Positions 1 through 8,092 of a DNA stretch of 44,488 bases are shown here, piece by piece. A program made the position numbers and the translations under genes. The number at the start of each line of letters is the position of its first letter. The stretch's first letter is position 1. The DNA comes from Streptomyces sp. ADI95-17. Lineage in GTDB: Bacteria > Actinomycetota > Actinomycetes > Streptomycetales > Streptomycetaceae. The stretch is taken from the NCBI RefSeq assembly GCF_003846175.1, contig NZ_ML123045.1:362029-406516 (forward strand), in the 5' to 3' direction. The notes under the pieces were generated by a model. It ran no database searches. It had not been told where the DNA came from and worked only from the letters and a program-made list of their open reading frames with translations.

Positions 1-3000
1 CCGCTCCGGCGGGTGCGCCGCAGGCCGCCGAAGCCGTGGAGATCGTCGAGGAGGCTCCGGCCGTCGCCGAGCCCGAGCCGGCTGCCGAGATCGCCGAGCC
101 GGAGCCCGCCGCGCCGCGCGGCCGCACCCGGCGCAGGGCGTCGGCCCCGGCCGGTGCCCCGCAGGCCGCCGAGCCGGTCGCGGAGACCGCTCCGGCGGAA
201 GAGCCCGCCGAGCCCGTCGAGGCCCCGCGCGGCCGTCGTCGGGCGACCCGTAAGGCGACCGCTCCGGCGGGTGCGCCGCAGGCCGCCGAAGCCGTGGAGA
301 CCGTCGAGGAGGCACCGGCCGCCGCGGAGAAGCCCGCCGCCGAGAAGCCCGCCGAGCCCGCCGAGGCCGAGGACGCCGCTCCGCGCGGCCGTCAGCGCCG
401 CCGGGCCACCGCCGCCGCCGGCCGCCCGGAGTTCACCGGCAAGGCCGAGGAGCCGGTACGCAAGAGCCGTCGCGCCGCACGCCCCGCCGTGGCCGTGTTC
501 CAGGCGCCGGTCTTCGCCGAGCCGATGTTCCAGACCCCGGAGACCGCGGCCGCCGCCGCGGCGGCTTCGCGCTACGAAGAGGTCGAGGTCGAGGCCGAGG
601 AAGAGGTCGAGACGGTCGAGGAGCCGGCGGCCGTCGTCGAGGCCCCGGCCGCCGAGGCCGCCCCGCAGGGCGGTTCGCGTCGCCGTCGCCGCCGTCGCGG
701 TGAGGCCGCCGAGCCCGAGCAGGCCGTGGCTCCCGTGGAGGAGCCGGTCGAGGAGGAGCCGGAGACCGAGGCCGAAGCCGAGCACGAGGCCGAGGGCGAG
801 GGCGAGGAGACGGACGAGTACGGGGACCGGCCTTCGCGCCGGCGCCGTCGTGGTGGCCGTCGCCGTCGTCGTGGCGAGGCAGCCGAGGGTGACGAGGCCG
901 CCGAGCAGCACGGCGACGAGGCCGCCGCCGACCACGCCGAGGACGACCAGGAAAGCGCCCAGGAGTCCGAGGAGGAGGACGAGGACCACGAGGCGTCCGC
1001 CTCCGGATCGAGCAGCAGCCGTCGCCGTCGTCGCCGCCGCCGTCGCAGCGGGGACGTCTCCGCCGACGCCGACAACGGCACGGACGACCCGGAGCGCACG
1101 GTCGTCAAGGTCCGCGAGCCCCGCAAGAAGGAGGAGCGGGAGCCCGGTACCGGCTTCGACGAGGTCCAGTCCATCAAGGGCTCGACCCGTATGGAGGCCA
1201 AGAAGCAGCGCCGCCGCGAGGGCCGTGAGCAGGGCCGCCGCCGCGTCCCGATCATCACCGAGGCCGAGTTCCTGGCCCGCCGCGAGGCCGTGGAGCGGGT
1301 CATGGTCGTCCGCCAGAACGGCGAGCGCACCCAGATCGGCGTCCTTGAGGACAACGTGCTCGTCGAGCACTACGTCAACAAGGAGCAGGCCACCAGCTAC
1401 GTCGGCAACGTCTACCTGGGCAAGGTGCAGAACGTACTGCCGTCCATGGAGGCCGCCTTCGTCGACATCGGCAAGGGCCGCAACGCCGTGCTCTACGCCG
1501 GTGAGGTCAACTTCGAGGCGCTCGGCATGGCCCACGGGCCGCGCCGCATCGAGACCGCGCTCAAGTCCGGCCAGTCCGTCCTCGTCCAGGTGACCAAGGA
1601 CCCGATCGGCCACAAGGGCGCCCGCCTGACCAGCCAGGTCTCGCTGCCCGGCCGTTACCTGGTCTATGTGCCCGAGGGCTCGATGACCGGCATCAGCCGC
1701 AAGCTGCCCGACACCGAGCGGTCCCGGCTGAAGACCATCCTCAAGAAGATCGTCCCCGAGGACGCGGGCGTCATCGTCCGCACCGCCGCGGAGGGCGCGA
1801 GCGAGGACGAGCTGCGCCGCGACGTCGAGCGGCTCCAGCAGCAGTGGGAGGACATCCAGAAGAAGTCGAAGAGCACCGGCAGCTCCAACGCGCCGACCCT
1901 GCTCTACGGCGAGCCGGACATGACCGTCCGGGTCGTCCGCGACATCTTCAACGAGGACTTCTCCAAGGTCATCGTCAGCGGCGACGACGCGTGGGAGACG
2001 ATCTACGGATACGTCTCGCAGGTGGCGCCCGACCTGACGGACCGCCTGTCGCGGTGGACCTCCGAGGTCGACATCTTCGCGACGTACCGGATCGACGAGC
2101 AGCTGATGAAGGCACTGGACCGCAAGGTCTACCTGCCGAGCGGCGGCTCGCTGGTGATCGACAAGACCGAGGCGATGGTCGTCGTCGACGTCAACACCGG
2201 CAAGTTCACCGGCCAGGGCGGCAACCTGGAAGAGACCGTCACCAAGAACAACCTGGAGGCGGCCGAGGAGATCGTGCGCCAGCTGCGGCTGCGCGACCTC
2301 GGCGGCATCGTCGTCGTCGACTTCATCGACATGGTGCTGGAGTCCAACCGGGACCTGGTGCTGCGGCGCCTGCTGGAGTGCCTGGGACGCGACCGTACGA
2401 AGCACCAGGTCGCCGAGGTCACCTCGCTGGGTCTGGTCCAGATGACCCGCAAGCGGGTGGGCCAGGGTCTGCTGGAGTCCTTCTCCGAGACGTGCGTCCA
2501 CTGCAACGGACGCGGTGTCATCGTGCACATGGAGCAGCCGGCCTCGGTCGGTGGCGGCGGCAACGGCAAGCGCTCGAAGAAGCGCGGCCGGGGCGGCGCG
2601 GACCACGAGCACGCGGTGGAGGCCGAGGCCGGTACCGAGGTCGAGACCGAGGCCGAGCTCGCTGCCGAGGTGGCGGCCCCGGTGGCGCTGCCCGAGCCGG
2701 AGTTCGTACCGGACGAGGAGCTGTACAGCAGCCCGGCCGAGGCCGAGGCGGCCGCCACGCGCGGCCGCGGCCGTCGCCGCGCGACGCGTAAGGCGACGGC
2801 CCCGGCCGGCGCCCCGAAGGCCGCGGCAGCGGCGGCCCCGGCCGTCGTCGAGCCGGAGCCGGTCGTGGTCGTGGAGCCCGAGCCGGTCGTGGAGCCGGAG
2901 CCGGCCGCCGAGGTTCCGGCCCCGGTGGTCGAGGAGGCCCCCGCGGCCGAGGCCCCCCAGGGCCGTACGCGCCGTCGGGCGACCCGGAAGGCGACCGCCC

Positions 3001-3485
3001 CGGCGGGCTCGCCCGCCCCGGTCGAGCCGGCCGCCGAGGTGCCGGCCGCCGAGCCGGTTGCCGCCCCGGTCGAGCAGCCGGCGCCGGTCGTCGAGGCCGT
3101 GCAGCCCGAGGCCGCACCCGAGGAGGTGGCCCCCGAGGCCGCCCCGCCGCGTGCGCGTCGCCGGGTGACCCGCAAGGTCACCGCCCCGGCGGGCTCGCCC
3201 GCCGGTACGGACGGTGCGGAGGTCGTCGTGGTGACCGGTTCGGCCGAGCCGAAGCCCGAGGCGGAGCCGGCGCCGGACGCCGAGACCGTCGAGGCGGAGG
3301 CCCCGGCCAAGAAGGCGGCCCGCAAGACCGCCAAGAAGGCCACGGCGAAGAAGGCGGCCACCAAGAAGACGGCTGCCAAGAAGACCGCCGCGAAGAAGAC
3401 GACGGCCAAGAAGGCGGCCACCAAGAAGACGGTCGCCGCGGAGAAGTCGCCGAAGCCCGCCGTCTCGGCCGACGCAGAGGCGTAG
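1..3485 (+). CDS. rne: Ribonuclease E/G, 5' end outside the window
   Basis: Endoribonuclease for mRNA decay and rRNA/tRNA processing, probably a degradosome scaffold. The gene is open from the window edge (codon phase starts at base 3), so the true start is upstream; more than 1160 residues are visible. Order: an N-terminal arm of alternating Ala/Pro/Glu-rich and Arg-rich blocks, an S1-type RNA-binding region (about 1320-1640), the catalytic region with VVVDVNTGKFTG (about 2176-2211) and VVVDFIDM (about 2311-2334), whose aspartates match the metal-binding Asp pair of E. coli RNase E, then a Zn-link CVHCNGRG (about 2493-2516). The C-terminal arm repeats the RRRATRKATAPAG-type motif of the N-terminal arm and ends in a Lys/Ala histone-like tail (about 3307-3441). 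A central catalytic core with arms on both sides is the layout known for Streptomyces RNase ES. Family call is very secure. Confidence 0.95.
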   Translation, partial: APAGAPQAAEAVEIVEEAPAVAEPEPAAEIAEPEPAAPRGRTRRRASAPAGAPQAAEPVAETAPAEEPAEPVEAPRGRRRATRKATAPAGAPQAAEAVETVEEAPAAAEKPAAEKPAEPAEAEDAAPRGRQRRRATAAAGRPEFTGKAEEPVRKSRRAARPAVAVFQAPVFAEPMFQTPETAAAAAAASRYEEVEVEAEEEVETVEEPAAVVEAPAAEAAPQGGSRRRRRRRGEAAEPEQAVAPVEEPVEEEPETEAEAEHEAEGEGEETDEYGDRPSRRRRRGGRRRRRGEAAEGDEAAEQHGDEAAADHAEDDQESAQESEEEDEDHEASASGSSSSRRRRRRRRRSGDVSADADNGTDDPERTVVKVREPRKKEEREPGTGFDEVQSIKGSTRMEAKKQRRREGREQGRRRVPIITEAEFLARREAVERVMVVRQNGERTQIGVLEDNVLVEHYVNKEQATSYVGNVYLGKVQNVLPSMEAAFVDIGKGRNAVLYAGEVNFEALGMAHGPRRIETALKSGQSVLVQVTKDPIGHKGARLTSQVSLPGRYLVYVPEGSMTGISRKLPDTERSRLKTILKKIVPEDAGVIVRTAAEGASEDELRRDVERLQQQWEDIQKKSKSTGSSNAPTLLYGEPDMTVRVVRDIFNEDFSKVIVSGDDAWETIYGYVSQVAPDLTDRLSRWTSEVDIFATYRIDEQLMKALDRKVYLPSGGSLVIDKTEAMVVVDVNTGKFTGQGGNLEETVTKNNLEAAEEIVRQLRLRDLGGIVVVDFIDMVLESNRDLVLRRLLECLGRDRTKHQVAEVTSLGLVQMTRKRVGQGLLESFSETCVHCNGRGVIVHMEQPASVGGGGNGKRSKKRGRGGADHEHAVEAEAGTEVETEAELAAEVAAPVALPEPEFVPDEELYSSPAEAEAAATRGRGRRRATRKATAPAGAPKAAAAAAPAVVEPEPVVVVEPEPVVEPEPAAEVPAPVVEEAPAAEAPQGRTRRRATRKATAPAGSPAPVEPAAEVPAAEPVAAPVEQPAPVVEAVQPEAAPEEVAPEAAPPRARRRVTRKVTAPAGSPAGTDGAEVVVVTGSAEPKPEAEPAPDAETVEAEAPAKKAARKTAKKATAKKAATKKTAAKKTAAKKTTAKKAATKKTVAAEKSPKPAVSADAEA

Positions 3486-3509
3486 GCGCGAGCCGCAGAG
3501 CGGTCGCAC

Positions 3510-3553
3510 GGCCGGTGGGCCACACTCCGACGGGGTGTGGCCCACCGGCCTTT
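3510..3553 (+). terminator. Strong hairpin terminator after RNase E/G
   Basis: Perfect 16-bp inverted repeat (3510-3525 with 3535-3550), 9-nt loop, followed by TTT. It lies 24 bases past the stop codon and should end the RNase E/G transcript. Confidence 0.85.
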
Positions 3554-3934
3554 CCCGTTGTTCGGCCAGGATGCCCTCAGCAGGCCGCCAGGAGGCCGTC
3601 AGAAAGGCTCCAGAAGGGCGCCAGAAGGCCTTCGCAGGGTTTCAGGGGCCTGCCCCGGTACGCCGCGCGACGGCGGTCCGGCGGCAGAAGAGCAGAAGAG
3701 CGGTAAGGGAGAGGGAATGAACGGGGGAGCGGCGGGGAAGGACACAGGGCCCGGTTTGACCCTCCGGACGACGGCCCGTAACCTTGCCCTTCGGCGTGTT
3801 TCCATGCGCCTGTCCCTGAGCAACCCCCTCCCTTCACAGGTGAGAGGCCGCTCGTCCATTCGGATCACCTCGGGCCCCGGCCCGTGTGAGCGGCTGGCAT
3901 CAGGGGCCCCGTTCCGAGCGAGAGTGAGATCCGC
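3554..3934 (+). other. Intergenic region upstream of rplU
   Basis: 381 bases between the RNase E/G terminator and rplU. The first part (about 3570-3660) is a run of imperfect repeats around CCAGAAGG/GCAGG with no convincing coding frame. The second part holds the rplU promoter and about 150 bases of untranslated leader. No recognised riboswitch or protein-binding leader could be identified by eye. Confidence 0.5.
3756..3784 (+). promoter_or_regulatory. Probable housekeeping promoter of rplU-rpmA
   Basis: TTGACC (3756-3761), 17-base spacer, TAACCT (3779-3784). Both boxes fit the HrdB/sigma70 consensus (TTGACa, TAnnnT) and lie about 150 bases upstream of rplU, giving a long leader typical of ribosomal protein operons. 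Confidence 0.7.
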
Positions 3935-4255
3935 GTGTACGCCATCGTGCGCAGCGGTGGCCGCCAGCACAAGGTTGCTGTCGGTGACATCGTTGAGGTT
4001 GACAAGATTTCCACTGCCCAGGTTGGCGACACGGTCGAGCTCTCGACCCTGCTCGTGGTCGACGGCGACGCCGTGACCAGCGACCCGTGGGTGCTGGCCG
4101 GGATCAAGGTCCAGGCCGAGGTCGTGGACCACCACAAGGGCGCGAAGATCGACATCCTTCGCTACAAGAACAAGACCGGCTACCGCCGTCGCCAGGGTCA
4201 CCGTCAGCAGTACACGGCGATCAAGGTCACCGGTATCCCCGCGGCTGCGAAGTAA
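3935..4255 (+). CDS. rplU: Large-subunit ribosomal protein bL21
   Basis: 106-residue 50S protein that binds 23S rRNA. It opens with [13 protein letters not shown], the bL21 N-terminal signature, and has the C-terminal basic block [14 protein letters not shown] seen in the family. Length matches bacterial L21. GTG start; the upstream Shine-Dalgarno is weak (GAGCGAGAGTGAG). rpmA follows after 14 bases, so the two are co-transcribed, probably from the promoter at 3756. Confidence 0.97.
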   Translation: MYAIVRSGGRQHKVAVGDIVEVDKISTAQVGDTVELSTLLVVDGDAVTSDPWVLAGIKVQAEVVDHHKGAKIDILRYKNKTGYRRRQGHRQQYTAIKVTGIPAAAK

Positions 4256-4269
4256 GGGACTGAGGAGAC

Positions 4270-4527
4270 ATGGCACACAAGAAGGGCGCATCGTCCACCC
4301 GGAACGGGCGCGATTCCAATGCTCAGCGGCTCGGCGTGAAGCGCTTCGGCGGTCAGGCCGTCAACGCCGGTGAGATCCTGGTCCGCCAGCGCGGTACCCA
4401 CTTCCACCCGGGCACGGGCGTCGGCCGTGGCGGCGACGACACGCTGTTCGCGCTCGCCGCCGGTGCGGTCGAGTTCGGCACGCACCGTGGCCGCAAGGTC
4501 GTGAACATCGTTCCGATCGCCGGCTGA
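4270..4527 (+). CDS. rpmA: Large-subunit ribosomal protein bL27
   Basis: 85-residue 50S protein near the peptidyl-transferase centre. It starts [16 protein letters not shown] and carries the conserved [14 protein letters not shown] and [10 protein letters not shown] segments. There is no N-terminal cleavable extension of the kind seen in Firmicutes, so the basic tail is mature from synthesis. GAGGAG precedes the ATG. Second gene of the rplU-rpmA pair, followed by a terminator. Confidence 0.97.
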   Translation: MAHKKGASSTRNGRDSNAQRLGVKRFGGQAVNAGEILVRQRGTHFHPGTGVGRGGDDTLFALAAGAVEFGTHRGRKVVNIVPIAG

Positions 4528-4556
4528 TTTTCGGCGCTCGTCGAGCGGTTTCTGCG

Positions 4557-4599
4557 GAGGCGGACCTCACTTCCCGTACGGGAAGCGGGTCCGCCTTTC
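4557..4599 (+). terminator. Terminator after rpmA
   Basis: Outer stem AGGCGGACC (4558-4566) with GGTCCGCCT (4588-4596), an inner palindrome CTTCCCGTACGGGAAG (4570-4585), then TT. It separates the ribosomal protein pair from obg. Confidence 0.75.
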
Positions 4600-4689
4600 G
4601 CGTGTTTCTCCCATGAGAGACGGCTTTCTCCTCCGTGGGGACAGCACGAGTGAGACATTTCTGCATGTATGTAACTGGAGGTTTCAACC

Positions 4690-6126
4690 ATGACCACCTT
4701 CGTGGACCGCGTCGAGCTGCACGTCGCCGCGGGTAACGGGGGCCACGGCTGTGCCTCCGTACACCGTGAGAAGTTCAAGCCGCTCGGCGGTCCGGACGGC
4801 GGCAACGGCGGCCGCGGCGGCGATGTGACCCTGGTCGTCGACCAGGCGATCACCACGCTCCTCGACTACCACCACCACCCCCACCGCAAGGCCACCAACG
4901 GCCAGCCCGGCGCGGGCGACAACCGTTCCGGCAAGGATGGTCAGGACCTGGTCCTGCCGGTGCCGGACGGCACGGTCGTGCTCGACCGGGACGGCAATGT
5001 GCTCGCCGACCTGGTCGGCCAGGGCACCACGTTCGTCGCCGGTCAGGGCGGCCGCGGCGGCCTCGGCAACGCCGCGCTGGCCTCCGCCCGGCGCAAGGCC
5101 CCCGGCTTCGCGCTGCTCGGCGAGCCCGGTGAGGCCCGGGACATCGTCCTGGAGCTCAAGACCGTCGCCGACGTCGCACTGGTCGGCTACCCGAGCGCCG
5201 GCAAGTCCTCGCTGATCTCCGTGCTGTCGGCGGCCAAGCCGAAGATCGCGGACTACCCCTTCACGACCCTGGTCCCGAACCTCGGCGTGGTCACCGCGGG
5301 CAGCACCGTCTACACCGTCGCCGACGTCCCGGGCCTCATCCCGGGCGCCAGCCAGGGCCGCGGCCTCGGCCTGGAATTCCTGCGGCACGTGGAGCGCTGC
5401 TCGGTGCTGGTGCATGTACTGGACACCGCGACGCTGGAGTCCGACCGCGACCCGGTCTCCGACCTCGACATCATCGAGGAGGAGCTGAAGCAGTACGGCG
5501 GCCTGGAGGACCGGCCCCGCATCGTCGTCCTCAACAAGATCGACATCCCGGACGGCCAGGACCTCGCCGACATGATCCGCCCGGACCTGGAGGAGCGCGG
5601 CTACCGCGTCTTCGAGGTGTCCGCGGTCGCCCGTACCGGCCTCAAGGAGCTGTCCTTCGCGCTCGCGGGCATCATCGCCGAGGCGCGTGCGGCCAAGCCG
5701 GTGGAGGTGGCGACCCGGATCGTCATCCGCCCGAAGGCCGTCGACGACGCGGGCTTCACCGTGACGCTGGAGGAGGACGGCATCTACCGGGTGCGCGGCG
5801 AGAAGCCGGAGCGCTGGGTGCGCCAGACCGACTTCAACAACGACGAGGCCGTCGGCTACCTGGCCGACCGGCTCAACCGCCTCGGTGTCGAGGACGCACT
5901 GGTGAAGGCCGGTGCCCGCGCGGGTGACGGCGTCGCCATCGGCGCCGAGGACAACGCGGTCGTCTTCGACTGGGAGCCGACCCTGGCGGCGGGCGCCGAG
6001 ATGCTCGGCCGTCGTGGCGAGGACCACCGGCTCGAAGCACCGCGCCCGGCGGCGCAGCGCCGCCGCGAGCGCGAGTCGGAACGCGACGAGGCCCAGCGCG
6101 AGTTCGACGACTTCAACCCGTTCTAG
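4690..6126 (+). CDS. obg: Obg-family GTPase
   Basis: Ribosome-associated GTPase involved in 50S maturation and, in Streptomyces, in the timing of differentiation. 478 residues. The N-terminal glycine-rich Obg fold (1 to about 158) contains GGRGG-type loops. The G domain has the P loop GYPSAGKSS (from residue 165), G3 DVPG (212) and G4 NKID (282). The C-terminal OCT domain (about 335-420) includes [16 protein letters not shown], followed by a charged Arg/Glu tail. GGAGG precedes the ATG. The rplU-rpmA-obg order is widely conserved; here a terminator after rpmA suggests that obg also has its own promoter. Confidence 0.97.
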   Translation: MTTFVDRVELHVAAGNGGHGCASVHREKFKPLGGPDGGNGGRGGDVTLVVDQAITTLLDYHHHPHRKATNGQPGAGDNRSGKDGQDLVLPVPDGTVVLDRDGNVLADLVGQGTTFVAGQGGRGGLGNAALASARRKAPGFALLGEPGEARDIVLELKTVADVALVGYPSAGKSSLISVLSAAKPKIADYPFTTLVPNLGVVTAGSTVYTVADVPGLIPGASQGRGLGLEFLRHVERCSVLVHVLDTATLESDRDPVSDLDIIEEELKQYGGLEDRPRIVVLNKIDIPDGQDLADMIRPDLEERGYRVFEVSAVARTGLKELSFALAGIIAEARAAKPVEVATRIVIRPKAVDDAGFTVTLEEDGIYRVRGEKPERWVRQTDFNNDEAVGYLADRLNRLGVEDALVKAGARAGDGVAIGAEDNAVVFDWEPTLAAGAEMLGRRGEDHRLEAPRPAAQRRRERESERDEAQREFDDFNPF

Positions 6127-6133
6127 GACGGGC

Positions 6134-6182
6134 CCGGCGACCGTTCCGGGACGAGCGCGGCTCGTTCCGGAACGGTCGCCGG
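6134..6182 (+). terminator. Long hairpin downstream of obg
   Basis: About 21-bp stem with one G-T pair (6134-6155 with 6161-6182) and a 5-nt loop, starting 8 bases after the obg stop. There is no U-run, so it is a U-less terminator or an mRNA-stabilising hairpin. Confidence 0.6.
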
Positions 6183-6459
6183 CCGCCGGAAGGCCCTGTT
6201 CCGCAGGCCCGTCCGGCGGCCACGCGCACTCTCCGCGTCATACGTACGGGGGAACCGAACCCGCTCAGGGGTGAATCATGCCGCTCACTCGTGTGGCGTC
6301 GATCACCTGGCAGGGAAGCCCCGATTCCGGTATTCGCCCTGATCGCAGGGCAACAAAAGGTTTCGATACGGCATGCGGCGGCCGACGTCCACCTTGCGAG
6401 ACGGTAACGGAGAGTGCAACCATCGCTGTATCTCCCAGCCCTCGCAAGGTAGGTCGTCT
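6183..6459 (+). other. Intergenic leader of the cell-wall glycopolymer locus
   Basis: 277 bases before the next start codon, somewhat AT-richer at 6345-6440. A GGAACC element at 6251-6256 resembles the -35 of SigE-type ECF promoters, but no clear -10 could be paired with it. No strong sigma70 promoter was recognised. Confidence 0.35.
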
Positions 6460-7959
6460 GTGTCTGCTCAGCACATAGCCAAAGCCCGAACCACAGCAGT
6501 CGTGCTCGCCGGCGGTACCGGCCAGCGCGTGGGTCTGTCCATTCCCAAGCAGCTGCTGAAGATCGCAGGCAAGGCTGTCATCGAGCACACGCTGTCGATC
6601 TTCCAGCAGGCCGACTCCATCGACGACGTCATCGTGCTGATGGCTCCGGGCTACGTGCCCGACGTCGAGAAGATCGTCGCCAAGGCCGGGCTCACCAAGG
6701 TCACCAAGGTGATCGAGGGCGGCTCCACGCGCAACGAGACCACCGAGCGTGCCATCGCGGCGCTCGGCGAGGGCCTGGCCGAGGGCGAGGACCGCAACGT
6801 CCTCTTCCACGATGCCGTGCGCCCGCTGCTCTCGCAGCGCGTCATCAAGGACTGCGTCGACGCGCTGGACCGCTACCAGGCGGTCGACGTCGCCATCCCG
6901 TCCGCGGACACGATCATCGTGACCCGCACCCACGGCGGCGACGGCGAGTTCATCACCGACGTGCCCGACCGTTCCCGGCTGCGCCGGGGCCAGACGCCGC
7001 AGGCCTTCAAGCTCTCCACGATCCGCCGGGCCTACGAGGTGGCCGCCGGTGACCCGAACTTCCAGGCCACCGACGACTGCTCGGTCGTGCTCAAGTACCT
7101 CCCCGACGTACCGATCTACGTCGTGGCGGGCGACGAGTACAACATGAAGGTCACCCAGCCGGTCGACGTCTTCATCGCGGACAAGCTCTTCCAGCTGGCC
7201 TCCACGGCCGTTCCGCAGCCGACCGACGACGCCGCCTACCGCGAACTGCTCACCGGCAAGACCCTCGTCGTCTTCGGCGGCTCGTACGGCATCGGCGCGG
7301 ACATCGCGACGCTCGCCGAGTCCTACGGCGCCACCGTCTACGCCCTGGGCCGCTCCACCACCGGTACGCACGTGGAGAACCCCGAGCACATCGACGAGGC
7401 GCTCACCAAGGCGTACGCCGACACCGGCCGCGTCGACTACGTGATCAACACCGCCGGCGTGCTCCGTATCGGCAAGCTGGCCGAGACGGACAGCGCGACC
7501 ATCCAGGAAGCGCTGAACGTCAACTACCTGGCACCCGTGCAGATCGCCCGCGCCTCGTACAAGTACCTCGCCGAGACCAAGGGCCAGCTGCTGCTCTACA
7601 CCTCCAGCAGCTACACCCGGGGCCGCGCGGAGTACAGCCTCTACTCGTCGACCAAGGCCGCCATGGTGAACCTCACCCAGGCGCTCTCGGACGAGTGGGC
7701 GGCCGACGGCGTGCGGGTGAACTGCGTGAACCCCGAGCGCACCGCCACCCCGATGCGCACCAAGGCGTTCGGCGACGAGCCCGCGGGCACGCTGCTGTCC
7801 TCCGAGGCGGTCGCCCGGACCTCGCTCGACGTCCTGCTCTCGGAGATGACCGGCCATGTCATCGACGTACGCCAGCAGGACCCGACGCGGGGCGCCTCCG
7901 AGGCATCCGGCTTCGAGCAGGCGCTTGCCGCTGTCCTGGACCGACAGGTCGATGTGTAA
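6460..7959 (+). CDS. Bifunctional cytidylyltransferase / short-chain reductase (CDP-ribitol synthesis type)
   Basis: 499 residues, two domains. Residues about 10-240 are an IspD/TarI-type nucleotidyltransferase: VVLAGGTGQRVG near residue 14, IPKQLLKIAGK, LFHDAVRPL and GQTPQAFKL. Residues about 265-499 are an SDR reductase: VVFGGSYGIG (NAD(P) loop from about 270), INTAGV, TSSSY and the catalytic YSSTK (Tyr395, Lys399). This architecture is known from Haemophilus influenzae Acs1/Bcs1, which reduces ribulose 5-phosphate and couples ribitol 5-phosphate to CTP. CDP-ribitol is therefore the likely product; another CDP-polyol is possible. GTG 6460 is chosen because AAGGTAGGT lies 7 bases upstream and the IspD motif begins soon after; an earlier in-frame start at 6373 adds an unconserved extension. 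A polymerase of the CDP-polyol type follows. Confidence 0.85.
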   Translation: MSAQHIAKARTTAVVLAGGTGQRVGLSIPKQLLKIAGKAVIEHTLSIFQQADSIDDVIVLMAPGYVPDVEKIVAKAGLTKVTKVIEGGSTRNETTERAIAALGEGLAEGEDRNVLFHDAVRPLLSQRVIKDCVDALDRYQAVDVAIPSADTIIVTRTHGGDGEFITDVPDRSRLRRGQTPQAFKLSTIRRAYEVAAGDPNFQATDDCSVVLKYLPDVPIYVVAGDEYNMKVTQPVDVFIADKLFQLASTAVPQPTDDAAYRELLTGKTLVVFGGSYGIGADIATLAESYGATVYALGRSTTGTHVENPEHIDEALTKAYADTGRVDYVINTAGVLRIGKLAETDSATIQEALNVNYLAPVQIARASYKYLAETKGQLLLYTSSSYTRGRAEYSLYSSTKAAMVNLTQALSDEWAADGVRVNCVNPERTATPMRTKAFGDEPAGTLLSSEAVARTSLDVLLSEMTGHVIDVRQQDPTRGASEASGFEQALAAVLDRQVDV

Positions 7960-7978
7960 TACTGCTTGACAATCGACT

Positions 7979-8024
7979 ATTCGGACCCCTGCAGTCGCCG
8001 AGCGCGAACTGCAGGGGTCCGAAT
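7979..8024 (+). terminator. Perfect 17-bp inverted repeat between cytidylyltransferase and polymerase genes
   Basis: Arms 7979-7995 and 8008-8024 are exact reverse complements with a 12-nt loop, starting 20 bases after the stop. No U-run follows. A TTGACA hexamer (7966-7971) sits just upstream but lacks a matching -10. It may be a partial terminator, processing site or operator controlling the polymerase:precursor ratio. Confidence 0.6.
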
Positions 8025-8092
8025 TCGTGAAGCTCTGTCTTCACATTCCCCTCGTAAGGTAAACAAGTCGGCACCCTCGGGAGCGGTACTTC

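Noticed and set aside
3785..3934. Ribosomal protein L21 leader motif upstream of rplU
   Set aside because: The known L21 leader is described mainly in Firmicutes and no matching hairpin set was seen here.
6251..6273. SigE-type ECF promoter (GGAACC) ahead of the wall-polymer locus
   Set aside because: Only the -35-like element is visible; no convincing -10 at the right distance, so it is mentioned as a region note only.
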